Assembly (NCBI RefSeq): GCF_900106745.1
Contig: NZ_FNNV01000022.1
Coordinates: 1 to 64,000, forward strand
Direction of reading: 5' to 3'
From: Paenibacillus sp. CF384
Lineage (GTDB): Bacteria > Bacillota > Bacilli > Paenibacillales > Paenibacillaceae
Length of the DNA stretch: 64,000 nt
Position 1 is the first letter of the stretch. Each line of letters starts with the position of its first letter. Position numbers and translations under genes: made by a program. Below, in pieces: positions 8,049-15,733 of this stretch. The notes beneath the pieces are model-generated. The model was given only the letters and a program-made list of their open reading frames with translations, was not told the DNA's origin and did not search any database.

Positions 8049-8882
8049 ATGGAAGACAAACAACGATATACGCCACTTCTGTTCGTATTCGAGCTCTTAT
8101 GCGCACTATTGGCGCTGCTTTTCCTGACGCCGTTCTATTTTCTAATCATCAACTCGTTCAAGAAGCTTGGTGCTATTCTCTTGAACGCGGCAGAGCTGCC
8201 GACAAGCTGGGGGTTTGGGAATTTCAAGCGAGCTTGGATCGCGATTGATTTTCCGGTCGTGTTCATGCACTCCGTTGTGATCACCGTTCTAAGCGTAGGC
8301 TGTCTGGTGATTGTAGCAAGCATGAGCGCTTACCGCTTGGTGCGAAAACCGACAACGTTCAATAAGTTCCTGTTTACCGTCTATGTGGCGGCGATGATTA
8401 TTCCGTTCCAGTCGGTCATGCTGCCGCTGATGCGGATCACGTCCATGTTTGAACTGCGTGGGCATGTATACGGAATCGTCATTTGCTATATCGGCTTTGG
8501 GATTTCGCTCTCGATGTTTCTGTTCCACGGCTTTATCAAATCCGTGCCGCTTGAGATTGAAGAGGCTGCTGTCGTGGATGGCTGTTCGCCTTATGGGGTG
8601 TTCTGGCGCATCGTATTCCCGCTGCTGAAGCCAATTGCCGTTACGGTCATCATTCTGAACGTTCTGTGGATTTGGAACGACTATCTGCTGCCGGTGCTCG
8701 TCATCAATGACAATTTCACCACGATCCCGCTGGCGGTGCAGAAATTCTTCGGACAATATTTGCGTAAATGGGATTTGGCGATGGCGTCGCTGACACTGAG
8801 TACATTGCCGATTATTGCATTTTTCCTATTTCTACAAAAACATATTATTCAAGGCATTACGGCAGGATCCGTTAAGGGGTAA
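8049..8882 (+). CDS. Carbohydrate ABC transporter permease (MalG/MsmG type)
   Basis: 277 residues with about six membrane helices. The family signature is IEEAAVVDGCSPYGVFWRIVFPLLKP, and the C-terminal end IIQGITAGSVKG is typical of MalG-type subunits. The frame is open further upstream, into the previous gene. I start at the ATG at 8049, which has AAAGAGGTGG about 10 bases before it and lies 3 bases after the stop of the first permease. The two form the heterodimeric membrane channel. The binding protein follows 124 bases later rather than leading the operon. Confidence 0.93.
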   Translation: MEDKQRYTPLLFVFELLCALLALLFLTPFYFLIINSFKKLGAILLNAAELPTSWGFGNFKRAWIAIDFPVVFMHSVVITVLSVGCLVIVASMSAYRLVRKPTTFNKFLFTVYVAAMIIPFQSVMLPLMRITSMFELRGHVYGIVICYIGFGISLSMFLFHGFIKSVPLEIEEAAVVDGCSPYGVFWRIVFPLLKPIAVTVIILNVLWIWNDYLLPVLVINDNFTTIPLAVQKFFGQYLRKWDLAMASLTLSTLPIIAFFLFLQKHIIQGITAGSVKG

Positions 8883-9005
8883 TAAATTGATATTTAACTA
8901 AATTAATCAAAATATTACACTATCTAGTTCAATTTATTCGGTGTATTCGCGGAAATATGCACTCTATAATTGGAAATGTAACCAATACCATTTGGGAGGC
9001 CAATC

Positions 9006-10355
9006 ATGAAGAAAAGATCGATATTCGCACTTACGCTTGCCACTGCACTGATCGCTAGTGGATGTTCCAGCAACAATAATAACGGGGGCAACAGCACAGA
9101 CGGGGAGAACGCGAAAGCGAATAACACCAAAGCGAACAACACCGCTGCTGCAAACAATTCGGCGACTACAGAGACAACAAACGCGCCGAAAGAACCGGTA
9201 ACGATTAAAGTATTCCAATTCAAAGTAGAGATTGCAGCTGCACTTGCGAAGATGGCAGAGGCTTACGAGAAAGAAACAGGCGTGAAGGTCGAAATCGAAA
9301 CGCATGGCGGCGGCGAGGACTACAGCGCATTGCTGAAGGCTGAGCTTGCAGCAGGCGAAGAGCCTGAAATCATTACTTCGAGTGGCTGGTCTGGTTTCGA
9401 TCCTTACGTGGACCGTGCGGTTGACCTCTCGGGCGAGCCATGGGCGAAAGATCTGGTAGAAGCTTCCCGTGCGCAAATTTCCCGCGATGGCAAATTGCTC
9501 GGCATGCCGATGACGCTTGAAGCGTACGGCTTGACGTACAACAAGGATCTGTTTGCAAAAGCAGGCATCACAACGCTACCGCAAACGCTTGATGAACTTG
9601 AAGCGGCTTGTAAGAAACTTCAAGATGCAGGCATTATTCCTTTCGCATTGACCAACGAGTGGTGGTCGCTCGGTATTCATACCTTAAATATCGCGAACGC
9701 AACGCAGGCTGATCCTGCTGCATTCATCGATGAAATCAAAGCAGGCACGAAAACATTCAAAGACGATGCGCTTACTAAACAATGGGTTCGCCTTGTAGAC
9801 ATCATGTTCGCAAACGGCCAGAAGGCTGCACTGACAACGGACTACAACACGCAAGTGGCTGAGTTTGCTGCCGGTAAATACGCGATGATTCAGCATGGTA
9901 ACTGGATTCAAGGCATGGTCGATGAAGTGAATCCGGAATTGAACCTTGGCATGATGCCGGTACCGCTGGAAGGCGCGCCGAACGTATTCACAGGCGTACC
10001 AAGCAACTGGGTTGTTAACAACAAATCCGCTCATCCGGACGAAGCCAAAGCATTCCTGAACTGGATGGCCACTTCGGAAACAGGTAAGAAATTCGTAGCA
10101 ACTGATTTCAAATTCATTCCGTCGATCACTTCGATTCCGGCTGATCCAGCTGCAATCGGTAAAATCGCGGCAGACTTCGCAACGTTCTCCCAAGAACATC
10201 CGGATCAAGTGAAGGGCTGGCAGTGGGATCGTTTCCCAGACGGCATCACGCAACAATTCGGTGCTGCGATGCAGGAGTACATGGGCAAGCGCATCAAATC
10301 CGACGAGCTGCTTGGCAAGTTTGATAAAGCTGTAGCGGATATCGTGAAGAAATAA
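9006..10355 (+). CDS. Extracellular sugar-binding lipoprotein of ABC transporter
   Basis: 449 residues. The signal peptide ends in lipobox IASGC, with the lipidated Cys near residue 20. An Asn/Thr-rich spacer (NNNNGGNSTDGENAKANN) holds the domain away from the membrane. The rest is a family 1 solute-binding protein (VTIKVFQFKVEIAAALAKMAEAYEKETGVKVEIET, later AEFAAGKYAMIQHGNWIQGM). GGGAGG lies 8 bases before the ATG. It is the substrate receptor for the two permeases upstream. Its 124-base upstream gap may allow separate, stronger expression. Family habit suggests an oligosaccharide ligand, but its identity cannot be read from the sequence. Confidence 0.93.
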   Translation: MKKRSIFALTLATALIASGCSSNNNNGGNSTDGENAKANNTKANNTAAANNSATTETTNAPKEPVTIKVFQFKVEIAAALAKMAEAYEKETGVKVEIETHGGGEDYSALLKAELAAGEEPEIITSSGWSGFDPYVDRAVDLSGEPWAKDLVEASRAQISRDGKLLGMPMTLEAYGLTYNKDLFAKAGITTLPQTLDELEAACKKLQDAGIIPFALTNEWWSLGIHTLNIANATQADPAAFIDEIKAGTKTFKDDALTKQWVRLVDIMFANGQKAALTTDYNTQVAEFAAGKYAMIQHGNWIQGMVDEVNPELNLGMMPVPLEGAPNVFTGVPSNWVVNNKSAHPDEAKAFLNWMATSETGKKFVATDFKFIPSITSIPADPAAIGKIAADFATFSQEHPDQVKGWQWDRFPDGITQQFGAAMQEYMGKRIKSDELLGKFDKAVADIVKK

Positions 10356-10365
10356 TAAGAAATGG

Positions 10366-10399
10366 CTGAGCAGGGGCGACCTTGCTTGGCCTTTTTTTA
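10366..10399 (+). terminator. Terminator of the sugar ABC operon
   Basis: GGC-AGCA and TGCT-GGCC arms around a short loop, followed by seven T. Confidence 0.7.
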
Positions 10400-10489
10400 T
10401 TTGCGATGAGGTAGCCATTCAACTTGAATTGGTAATTCCAGCTATGAGATGATCGGACTAGAAGAAAGCAGAGGAGGTTGATCAAGAGG

Positions 10490-11707
10490 ATGATGATGAG
10501 GACATGGCCGAGGGGACTAACTGCAGCTGTGTGGCTGCTCGGACTTTGTTTGCTGCTCACTGCTTGTAAAGGGAATGAAGAGTCGGTGGCGATGCCTTCG
10601 AATGAAAGCGGGCAAGCTAATTCGGCTGGAGAGACGCAGGTTACATTAGAGGCCGTTGTGCCAGATGGGACGCTGGATAATCCGGTTGGGATGGTGAGCG
10701 AGCTCGGTGTTACGACCGCGTTGCGAGATAAAGTATTTGTGATTGAACAGCCGGGCCAAGTGGTGATGCTGGATCTGAAGCAACCTTCTGAGAAACCGCA
10801 GGTTGTGCTCGATATCCGTGATCGCGTGTACAGTGACGGGAATGAGCAAGGGCTGCTCGGGTTGGCTTTTCATCCGAAGAAGCCTGGGATTGCGTTCGTG
10901 AATTACACAACGAAGACGCATACGGTCATCTCTCGTTTCGTGATGAGTGATCCGGAACATCCGGAGCTGCTGGATCCGGCGAGCGAAGTGATTATATTGA
11001 CGTATGAGCAGCCTTTCTCGAATCATAAAGGCGGACAGCTTGCTTTTGGACCGGACGACGGGTACTTATATATTGCAGCAGGAGACGGGGGCAGCGGCGG
11101 TGACCCGCATGGCAACGGACAGAATAAGCAAAGCTTGCTCGGCAAGGTGCTGCGCATCGACGTGAATACCGGCGTTAACGGGAAGCACTACAGTATTCCG
11201 GCGGATAATCCTTTTGCAGGCGGTGGTGGTGCCCCGGAAATCTACGCGCTTGGGCTGCGCAATCCATGGCGTTTCAGCTTCGATACCGTTACGGGTAAAC
11301 TATGGGCGGCAGATGTCGGGCAGGATCGACTTGAGGAGATCAACCTCATCGAGAAAGGCGGCAATTATGGGTGGAACGTCATGGAGGGGAATCTCTGTTT
11401 CGAACCTAAAGAAGGCTGTAAGAAGGAGGGGCTGATCGAGCCCATCTTCACCTATGGTCGCGACAAAGGCGTGTCCATTACGGGCGGCTTCGTGTATCGG
11501 GGCAAGGCGCTGCCGGCGCTTGTCGGTTGGTATGTCTACGCGGATTACGCAATGGGCACGATCTGGGCGTTAAGGGAGAATGAAGATGGCAGTGTCGACA
11601 ATAAAGTGTTGATCGAGACCGATCAGCTGATTACTTCGTTTGGCGTTGACGCAGACGGGGAGCTGTATATTTGCTCGCAGAAGGGCAGTTTGCTGCGATT
11701 GAGCTAA
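10490..11707 (+). CDS. PQQ-dependent sugar dehydrogenase-type lipoprotein (GSDH family)
   Basis: About 405 residues. The signal peptide has lipobox LLTAC, so the protein is anchored on the outside of the membrane. The rest is a six-bladed propeller of the glucose/sorbosone dehydrogenase family. Characteristic strings are GLLGLAFHPK, HKGGQLAFGPDDGYLYIAAGDGGSG, ALGLRNPWRFSFD, WAADVGQDRLEEIN and ITGGFVYRG. The family oxidises aldoses with PQQ, although some members have lost the cofactor. The ATG at 10490 is favoured: GAGGAGG lies 12 bases upstream, while the earlier in-frame TTG abuts that motif. It sits behind the sugar transporter's terminator, so it may have its own promoter, but its placement suggests processing of a related sugar. 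Confidence 0.85.
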   Translation: MMMRTWPRGLTAAVWLLGLCLLLTACKGNEESVAMPSNESGQANSAGETQVTLEAVVPDGTLDNPVGMVSELGVTTALRDKVFVIEQPGQVVMLDLKQPSEKPQVVLDIRDRVYSDGNEQGLLGLAFHPKKPGIAFVNYTTKTHTVISRFVMSDPEHPELLDPASEVIILTYEQPFSNHKGGQLAFGPDDGYLYIAAGDGGSGGDPHGNGQNKQSLLGKVLRIDVNTGVNGKHYSIPADNPFAGGGGAPEIYALGLRNPWRFSFDTVTGKLWAADVGQDRLEEINLIEKGGNYGWNVMEGNLCFEPKEGCKKEGLIEPIFTYGRDKGVSITGGFVYRGKALPALVGWYVYADYAMGTIWALRENEDGSVDNKVLIETDQLITSFGVDADGELYICSQKGSLLRLS

Positions 11708-11758
11708 GTAAGGGGAATGAGTAAGGAGAACCGGCTGTCGCCGGGTTGTATGTTATGG

Positions 11759-11822
11759 AAAAGCCGCTTGGCGATGTGAGGGGAACGAATTCGTTCATGC
11801 TCACACGGCCAAGCGACTTATT
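11759..11822. terminator. Long imperfect hairpin between convergent genes
   Basis: GCTTGGC-TGTGAG pairs with CTCACA-GCCAAGC around a loop that itself holds the palindrome GAACGAATTCGTTC. It probably acts as a bidirectional terminator for the dehydrogenase and PadR genes. Confidence 0.6.
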
Positions 11823-11830
11823 TGATGTTC

Positions 11831-12442
11831 TTATTCCGACGTTGGCAGCTTCTTATGCTTAAGGAATTCTTCCCACTGTTCCGGCGTCAGCTTGTGTCCT
11901 TCGAAGAGACTGCCGGAGCGCGCTTCCTCCAGCAAGGTTGACAGCCACTTCTTCTCGGTCTCGCCGAAATCGATGAAGCCTTGAATCATCAGCGCGGAGC
12001 CGCGAGGCAGGAAATTTCCTTTGAGCTGGAGCACGGCGTGCATCCGCTCAATACGGGATTGGCAGGCTTCCAGCTGTTTCAGGATCTTCGTTTCTACCGT
12101 CTTCGGATCACCGTGGCGAACGAATGCCAACGCGAGAAAGACTGGATGCTGCGGGTAAGAAATTTGTTCGAATTGTGCGATAAGCAGCTCTTGAAATGCC
12201 GTTCGTCCGGAATCCGTAATCCGATAAATCGTCTTATCCGGTCGATTCTCCCCAGGTACCGAGACGACCTCGGCCGCCTCGATCAGTCCATCCTCGCGAA
12301 GCTGGTCTACTGCGTAATACAGCGATCCGTCGCGAAGCTTGAAGCATTCATTCCAGTTCCGATCTTTTATCGTCTGGCGAATTTCGTAGGGGTGGCGTTC
12401 AAATTCCATGAGCAGCCCCAAGATTAAGAGCCTCATTGACAT
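11831..12442 (-). CDS. PadR-family transcriptional regulator
   Basis: 203 residues. The N-terminal winged helix of the PadR family is clear (LLILGLLMEFERHPYEIRQ, then RDGSLYYAVDQLREDGLIE). A longer helical C-terminal region of the Vir/AphA type follows, which usually mediates dimerisation and drug or phenolic-acid sensing. The ATG has GGAGG nine bases upstream, inside the end of the efflux gene. The stop of that gene is 5 bases from this start, so efflux pump and regulator form one operon. The expected role is to repress the shared promoter through the palindromes at 14081-14136 until a pump substrate binds. Confidence 0.92.
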   Translation of the reverse strand: MSMRLLILGLLMEFERHPYEIRQTIKDRNWNECFKLRDGSLYYAVDQLREDGLIEAAEVVSVPGENRPDKTIYRITDSGRTAFQELLIAQFEQISYPQHPVFLALAFVRHGDPKTVETKILKQLEACQSRIERMHAVLQLKGNFLPRGSALMIQGFIDFGETEKKWLSTLLEEARSGSLFEGHKLTPEQWEEFLKHKKLPTSE

Positions 12443-12447
12443 GAAGG

Positions 12448-14067
12448 TTATCCTCCGTGGAACGAAGGCGCTGGTTTGCCGTCGCTTTGGGGACCCTGTT
12501 GTCCTTCAGCGCCTGACTTGCCGGGTGCACCGGGTTTACCTTGCGGTCCGCCGGATTTGGATACTTCCAGCTTTGCACGTCCCATTAGGATTGCGAAGAT
12601 GAGTGCCAGCACCGGAAGGATAATCGTCCATTGGAAAATAAAGATGATGGAGTCGCCGAGCTTGCTGATCAACTGTGAAATGAGATCGGCAGGCAATCCC
12701 AATTTGGCTTGAATATCCGGGTTAAGCAGCGCTTGACCGCCTTTGATCTGAGCAGCTACTTCCGGGTTAATGTTTGGTATGTCTTTCACACCGGATTGGA
12801 AAGCAGATTTCTGCATCGCACCGAATACGGTAATCCCAAGCGCAGAACCGATCGTCCGGAAGAACGTAATCAGGGACGAAGCCGAGCCTTTGTATTGAGG
12901 TGGAACAGCGTTCAACGTCGAGATGTTGAGCAAGGAGAAGGAAACCCCGATGCCAAGACCGACGATAATCATAAACAAAGTGATGACAAGTCTGGATGTT
13001 TCTTGATCCATTACATAACCTAGAAGAAGCGTGCCAACTAACAGGGTCAGAGCAGATACGACCATGACGTCGCGATATTTGAGTTTGCTGACAACTCGAC
13101 CGCCAACCTGGCTGCTGAGCACGACGCCAAGCATCATCGGTGTTAGAACGCTGCTCGTTTCTGTCGCTGTTTTGTGGAAAACGCCTTGAATGAAGAGCGG
13201 GATGTACGTTGCAGCAGCGATCATAATTCCGCCGTACAGAACGCTGATGGCCATGCTGCTGGTAACGACTTTGTTCTTGAATAGGGATAGTTTAATAATT
13301 GGATCTTTCGCAGAACGTTCAATGAACAAGAAGGCGATCAGCAATACGCCGGCAGCCACGAAGAGCGAAATGGTTTTTGCCGAATCCCATGCCCAGCCGT
13401 CCGAGCCGCCGAGTTCGAGGCCGAACATCAGCGTAAGGACAAAACCTGTCAGCGAGATTGCACCTAACCAGTCGATGATTTGTTTACGCGGATTGGATTG
13501 TTCGTGATACGCTTGCGCGATGAAAATCACCGCTAGAATGCCGATCGGTACATTGATGTAGAAAATCCAGCGCCAGCTAAGATTGTCGGTGATCAGGCCG
13601 CCCATTACCGGTCCGAAGACGCTGGATACACCGAATACGGCGCCGAATAGTCCCATCATTTTGCCGCGTTTCTCGGCTGGGAATAGATCGAAAATAATCG
13701 TGAAGACGATTGGCATCAGAGCGCCGCCGCCGATCCCTTGAATGGCGCGGTAGATGATGAGCTGCTCCATGTTCGTTGCGGTTCCGCAAAGGATGGAGCC
13801 GACCATGAACAGAATCAAACCGGCGAGAAAGAACCGTTTGCGTCCGTACATATCGGATAACTTACCGAAGATCGGGGTCGATACGACCATCGCGATCATG
13901 TAGGCAGAGTACACCCAGATGAATTTATCGAAGCCTCCGATCTTCTCGATGATCGTAGTCATTGCCGTCGATACGATCGTTTGATCGAGTGCAGCCATAA
14001 ACAGACCGAGTAGTAGGCCCGCAATTACGAGTTTAACATTACTTTTTTTGGCGTCCACGGGGTTCAT
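12448..14067 (-). CDS. MFS drug efflux transporter, DHA2 (14-helix) family
   Basis: About 540 residues with 14 predicted membrane helices, characteristic of EmrB/QacA-type proton antiporters. Motif A (GKLSDMYGRKRFF) follows helix 2 and motif C (GPVMGG) lies in helix 5. The early LDQTIVSTAM is typical of the family. The C-terminal tail, about 35 residues after the last helix, is a run of collagen-like Gly-X-Y triplets (GKPGAPGKSGAEGQQG), which is unusual for this family. The frame opens at 14097. I start at the ATG at 14067, just after AAGGA, though a GTG at 14058 is possible. It is the first gene of an operon with PadR and is probably induced by its own substrates. Confidence 0.92.
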   Translation of the reverse strand: MNPVDAKKSNVKLVIAGLLLGLFMAALDQTIVSTAMTTIIEKIGGFDKFIWVYSAYMIAMVVSTPIFGKLSDMYGRKRFFLAGLILFMVGSILCGTATNMEQLIIYRAIQGIGGGALMPIVFTIIFDLFPAEKRGKMMGLFGAVFGVSSVFGPVMGGLITDNLSWRWIFYINVPIGILAVIFIAQAYHEQSNPRKQIIDWLGAISLTGFVLTLMFGLELGGSDGWAWDSAKTISLFVAAGVLLIAFLFIERSAKDPIIKLSLFKNKVVTSSMAISVLYGGIMIAAATYIPLFIQGVFHKTATETSSVLTPMMLGVVLSSQVGGRVVSKLKYRDVMVVSALTLLVGTLLLGYVMDQETSRLVITLFMIIVGLGIGVSFSLLNISTLNAVPPQYKGSASSLITFFRTIGSALGITVFGAMQKSAFQSGVKDIPNINPEVAAQIKGGQALLNPDIQAKLGLPADLISQLISKLGDSIIFIFQWTIILPVLALIFAILMGRAKLEVSKSGGPQGKPGAPGKSGAEGQQGPQSDGKPAPSFHGG

Positions 14068-14080
14068 TCCCTTCCTTGTT

Positions 14081-14145
14081 GAGTAGTATGTACTCAAATT
14101 TGAATACTACTCATTTTATTATACTCAAATTTGAGTTTACAACAA
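14081..14145 (-). promoter_or_regulatory. Efflux operon promoter with PadR operators
   Basis: On the minus strand TTGTTG (14140-14145) and TATAAT (14118-14123) are 16 bases apart. The perfect palindrome ACTCAAATTTGAGT (14123-14136) lies in the spacer between them. A second near-copy, TACTCAAATTTGAATA (14091-14106), sits downstream of the -10 within a wider inverted repeat with arms GAGTAGTA/TACTACTC (14081-14112). Two sites that block polymerase binding and escape are what a PadR autorepressor would use. Confidence 0.8.
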
Positions 14146-14232
14146 GCAATAATTGGATGTGAGGGTTGTTTTTATTTTGTGAAGGCGACGGAGGCTGAAC
14201 GTCGCAGGCTGTGGGCCGTGCATGTGGCAGGG

Positions 14233-14604
14233 GCTGAGAGTTAGGGAATCGAACTCTCAGTAATGATGCAGGCTCGGAATCGCTGTTGGCGGAGGCTGAG
14301 AGTTCGGGAACGAGACTCTCAGCGGTAAATCGAAGGGGGAATGATGCTGAGCGTTCCAAAGTGGAACTCTCAGCATTGTTGAAGGTCCGGAATCGCCGTT
14401 GGCGGGTGCTGAGAGTACGGGAACGAGACTCTCAGAGGTGAATCAAAGGGGAAATGATGCTGAGCGTTCCAAAGTGGAACTTTCAGCTCAGTCGGAGGCC
14501 CGGAATCGCCGCTGGCGGAGGCTGAGAGTACAGGAACGAGACTCTCAGAGGTGAATCAAAGGGGAAATGATGCTGAGCGTTCCAAAGTGGAACTTTCAGC
14601 TCCA
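14233..14604. repeat. 113-114 bp tandem repeats with CTGAGAGT hairpins (array A)
   Basis: Three full units start near 14294, 14408 and 14521, with a partial one at 14233. Each carries two imperfect stem-loops, GCTGAGAGT to ACTCTCAG and GCTGAGCGTTCC to GGAACTTTCAGC, joined by linkers such as GGTGAATCAAAGGGGAAATG. The array lies upstream of the efflux operon promoter. I see no gene in 14146-15283. Confidence 0.9.
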
Positions 14605-14644
14605 ACAAGAGTGAGATTAGTGTGTAGTTGTCGATAGATCCACT

Positions 14645-14722
14645 TTATAAGCGGTATATCCGCTAAAGGTGGAACAATCTACTCCGAAGTGGAGCCGAAA
14701 GCGGCATAACCGCTTACAGCCC
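14645..14722. repeat. TAAGCGG-type palindromes between arrays A and B
   Basis: AAGCGG-TATAT-CCGCT flanked by CCACTTT and AAGGTGG, then AAGCGG-CATAA-CCGCTT. The same hairpin core, TAAGCGG...CCGCTTA, is the basis of the 121-bp array at 47568-48362. Confidence 0.75.
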
Positions 14723-14744
14723 TGAGGAAGAGTAACAGAAAAAA

Positions 14745-15223
14745 CTGAGAGTCGCAAAAGGCGACTCTCAGAGGCAAAAGCGCTAATAAAAAGAGCTGAG
14801 AGTAGGAAAAACCGACTCTCAGCACAAACGCAGGGCTGAACTCGCCTCTGGCGAGAGCTGAGAGTCGCAAAAGGCGACTCTCAGAGGCAAAAGCGCTAAT
14901 AAAAGGAGCTGAGAGTAGGAAAAACCGACTCTCAGCACAAACGCAGGGCTGAACTCGCCTCTGGTGAGAGCTGAGAGTCGCAAAAGGCGACTCTCAGAGG
15001 CAAAAGCGCTAATAAAAGGAGCTGAGAGTAGGAAAAACCGACTCTCAGCACAATCGCAGGGCTGAACTCGCCACAGGCGAGAGCTGAGAATCGCAAAAGG
15101 CGACTCTCAGAGGCAAAAGCGCTAATAAAAAAAGCTGAGAGTAGGAAAAACCGACTCTCAGCACAATCGCAGGGCTGAACTCGCCTCTGGCGAGAGCTGA
15201 GAGTCGCAAAAGGCGACTCTCAG
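14745..15223. repeat. Exact 113-bp tandem repeats with CTGAGAGT hairpins (array B)
   Basis: Units begin at 14745, 14858, 14971, 15084 and 15197, each exactly 113 bp apart and nearly identical. Each unit has two strong stem-loops, CTGAGAGTCG/CGACTCTCAG and CTGAGAGT/ACTCTCAG. A third palindrome in the linker (CTCGCC/GGCGAG) has a compensated change: CTCGCCACAGGCGAG in one copy against CTCGCCTCTGGCGAG in the others. The high identity suggests recent expansion. Confidence 0.93.
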
Positions 15224-15283
15224 CTGCGAAAAGATCCGGCCGCTTCAAACGCGCCCGCCGCGCGACAAGCGACGGCTGCCGCG

Positions 15284-15508
15284 TCAGTCGTTCTCGACGA
15301 CGCGGGCGACGGGGCCGGAGCAGGTGCGGCATTTGCCGGTCAGCAGCAGCGCACGTTTCTCCTCGCGGATGCTGTAATCGACGATCTCGACGGCACCGCC
15401 GCAATTGCCGCAAAATACGTTGCGGACGAGCTTGTCCCGCAGCTGCTGCGGGATGGATTTCCAAGCTTGCAATGCTTTAAGTGAAGTGACATTATCGGCC
15501 TTGTTCAT
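15284..15508 (-). CDS. Small CxxC-CxxC zinc-binding protein
   Basis: About 74 residues. The C-terminal half has two knuckles, CGNC and CRTC, 30 residues apart, which should bind zinc. The N-terminal half (SLKALQAWKSIPQQLRDKLVRNV) is helical and basic. Not recognised as a named family, and it has no signal peptide. The frame opens at 15526. The ATG at 15508 has a weak GAGTGGGG upstream, and the earlier ATG at 15526 cannot be excluded. It lies between array B and a microsatellite-like stretch, as a single gene on the minus strand. Confidence 0.65.
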   Translation of the reverse strand: MNKADNVTSLKALQAWKSIPQQLRDKLVRNVFCGNCGGAVEIVDYSIREEKRALLLTGKCRTCSGPVARVVEND

Positions 15509-15540
15509 GCGATTCCCCACTCCCATTCCATTCGAATTAC

Positions 15541-15733
15541 TTGAGCCAGTCAGTTGTCGGTCATCCGGTTATTCAGTCATCCAGCATGCCATCCAAGTCA
15601 TCATTCACTCATCCAGTAAGTCAGTCATCCATCGATCAAGTATGCCATCCAGTATGTCATCCAGTCAGTCATCCACTCACTCACTCATCCAGTAAGCCAG
15701 TCAGTCGTTCAGCCAGCCTACCAGTCAGCAAGA
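15541..15733. repeat. Degenerate CAGT/CATC tetranucleotide repeat tract
   Basis: About 190 bases made of short words CAGTCATC, CATCCAGT, CACTCACT and CCAGTAAG. It looks like an expanded and decayed simple repeat. It separates the lipoate ligase gene from the zinc-binding gene. Its open frames are compositional artefacts. Confidence 0.8.

Noticed and set aside
14233-15223. CRISPR array
   Set aside because: Whole 113-bp units repeat, with no short repeat separated by unique spacers, and no cas genes are near. The same holds for 47148-48362.
14645-15283. Minus-strand frames through array B reading LRVGFSYSQLFLLALL
   Set aside because: They are made of array units, differ in length by copy number, and lack ribosome binding sites.
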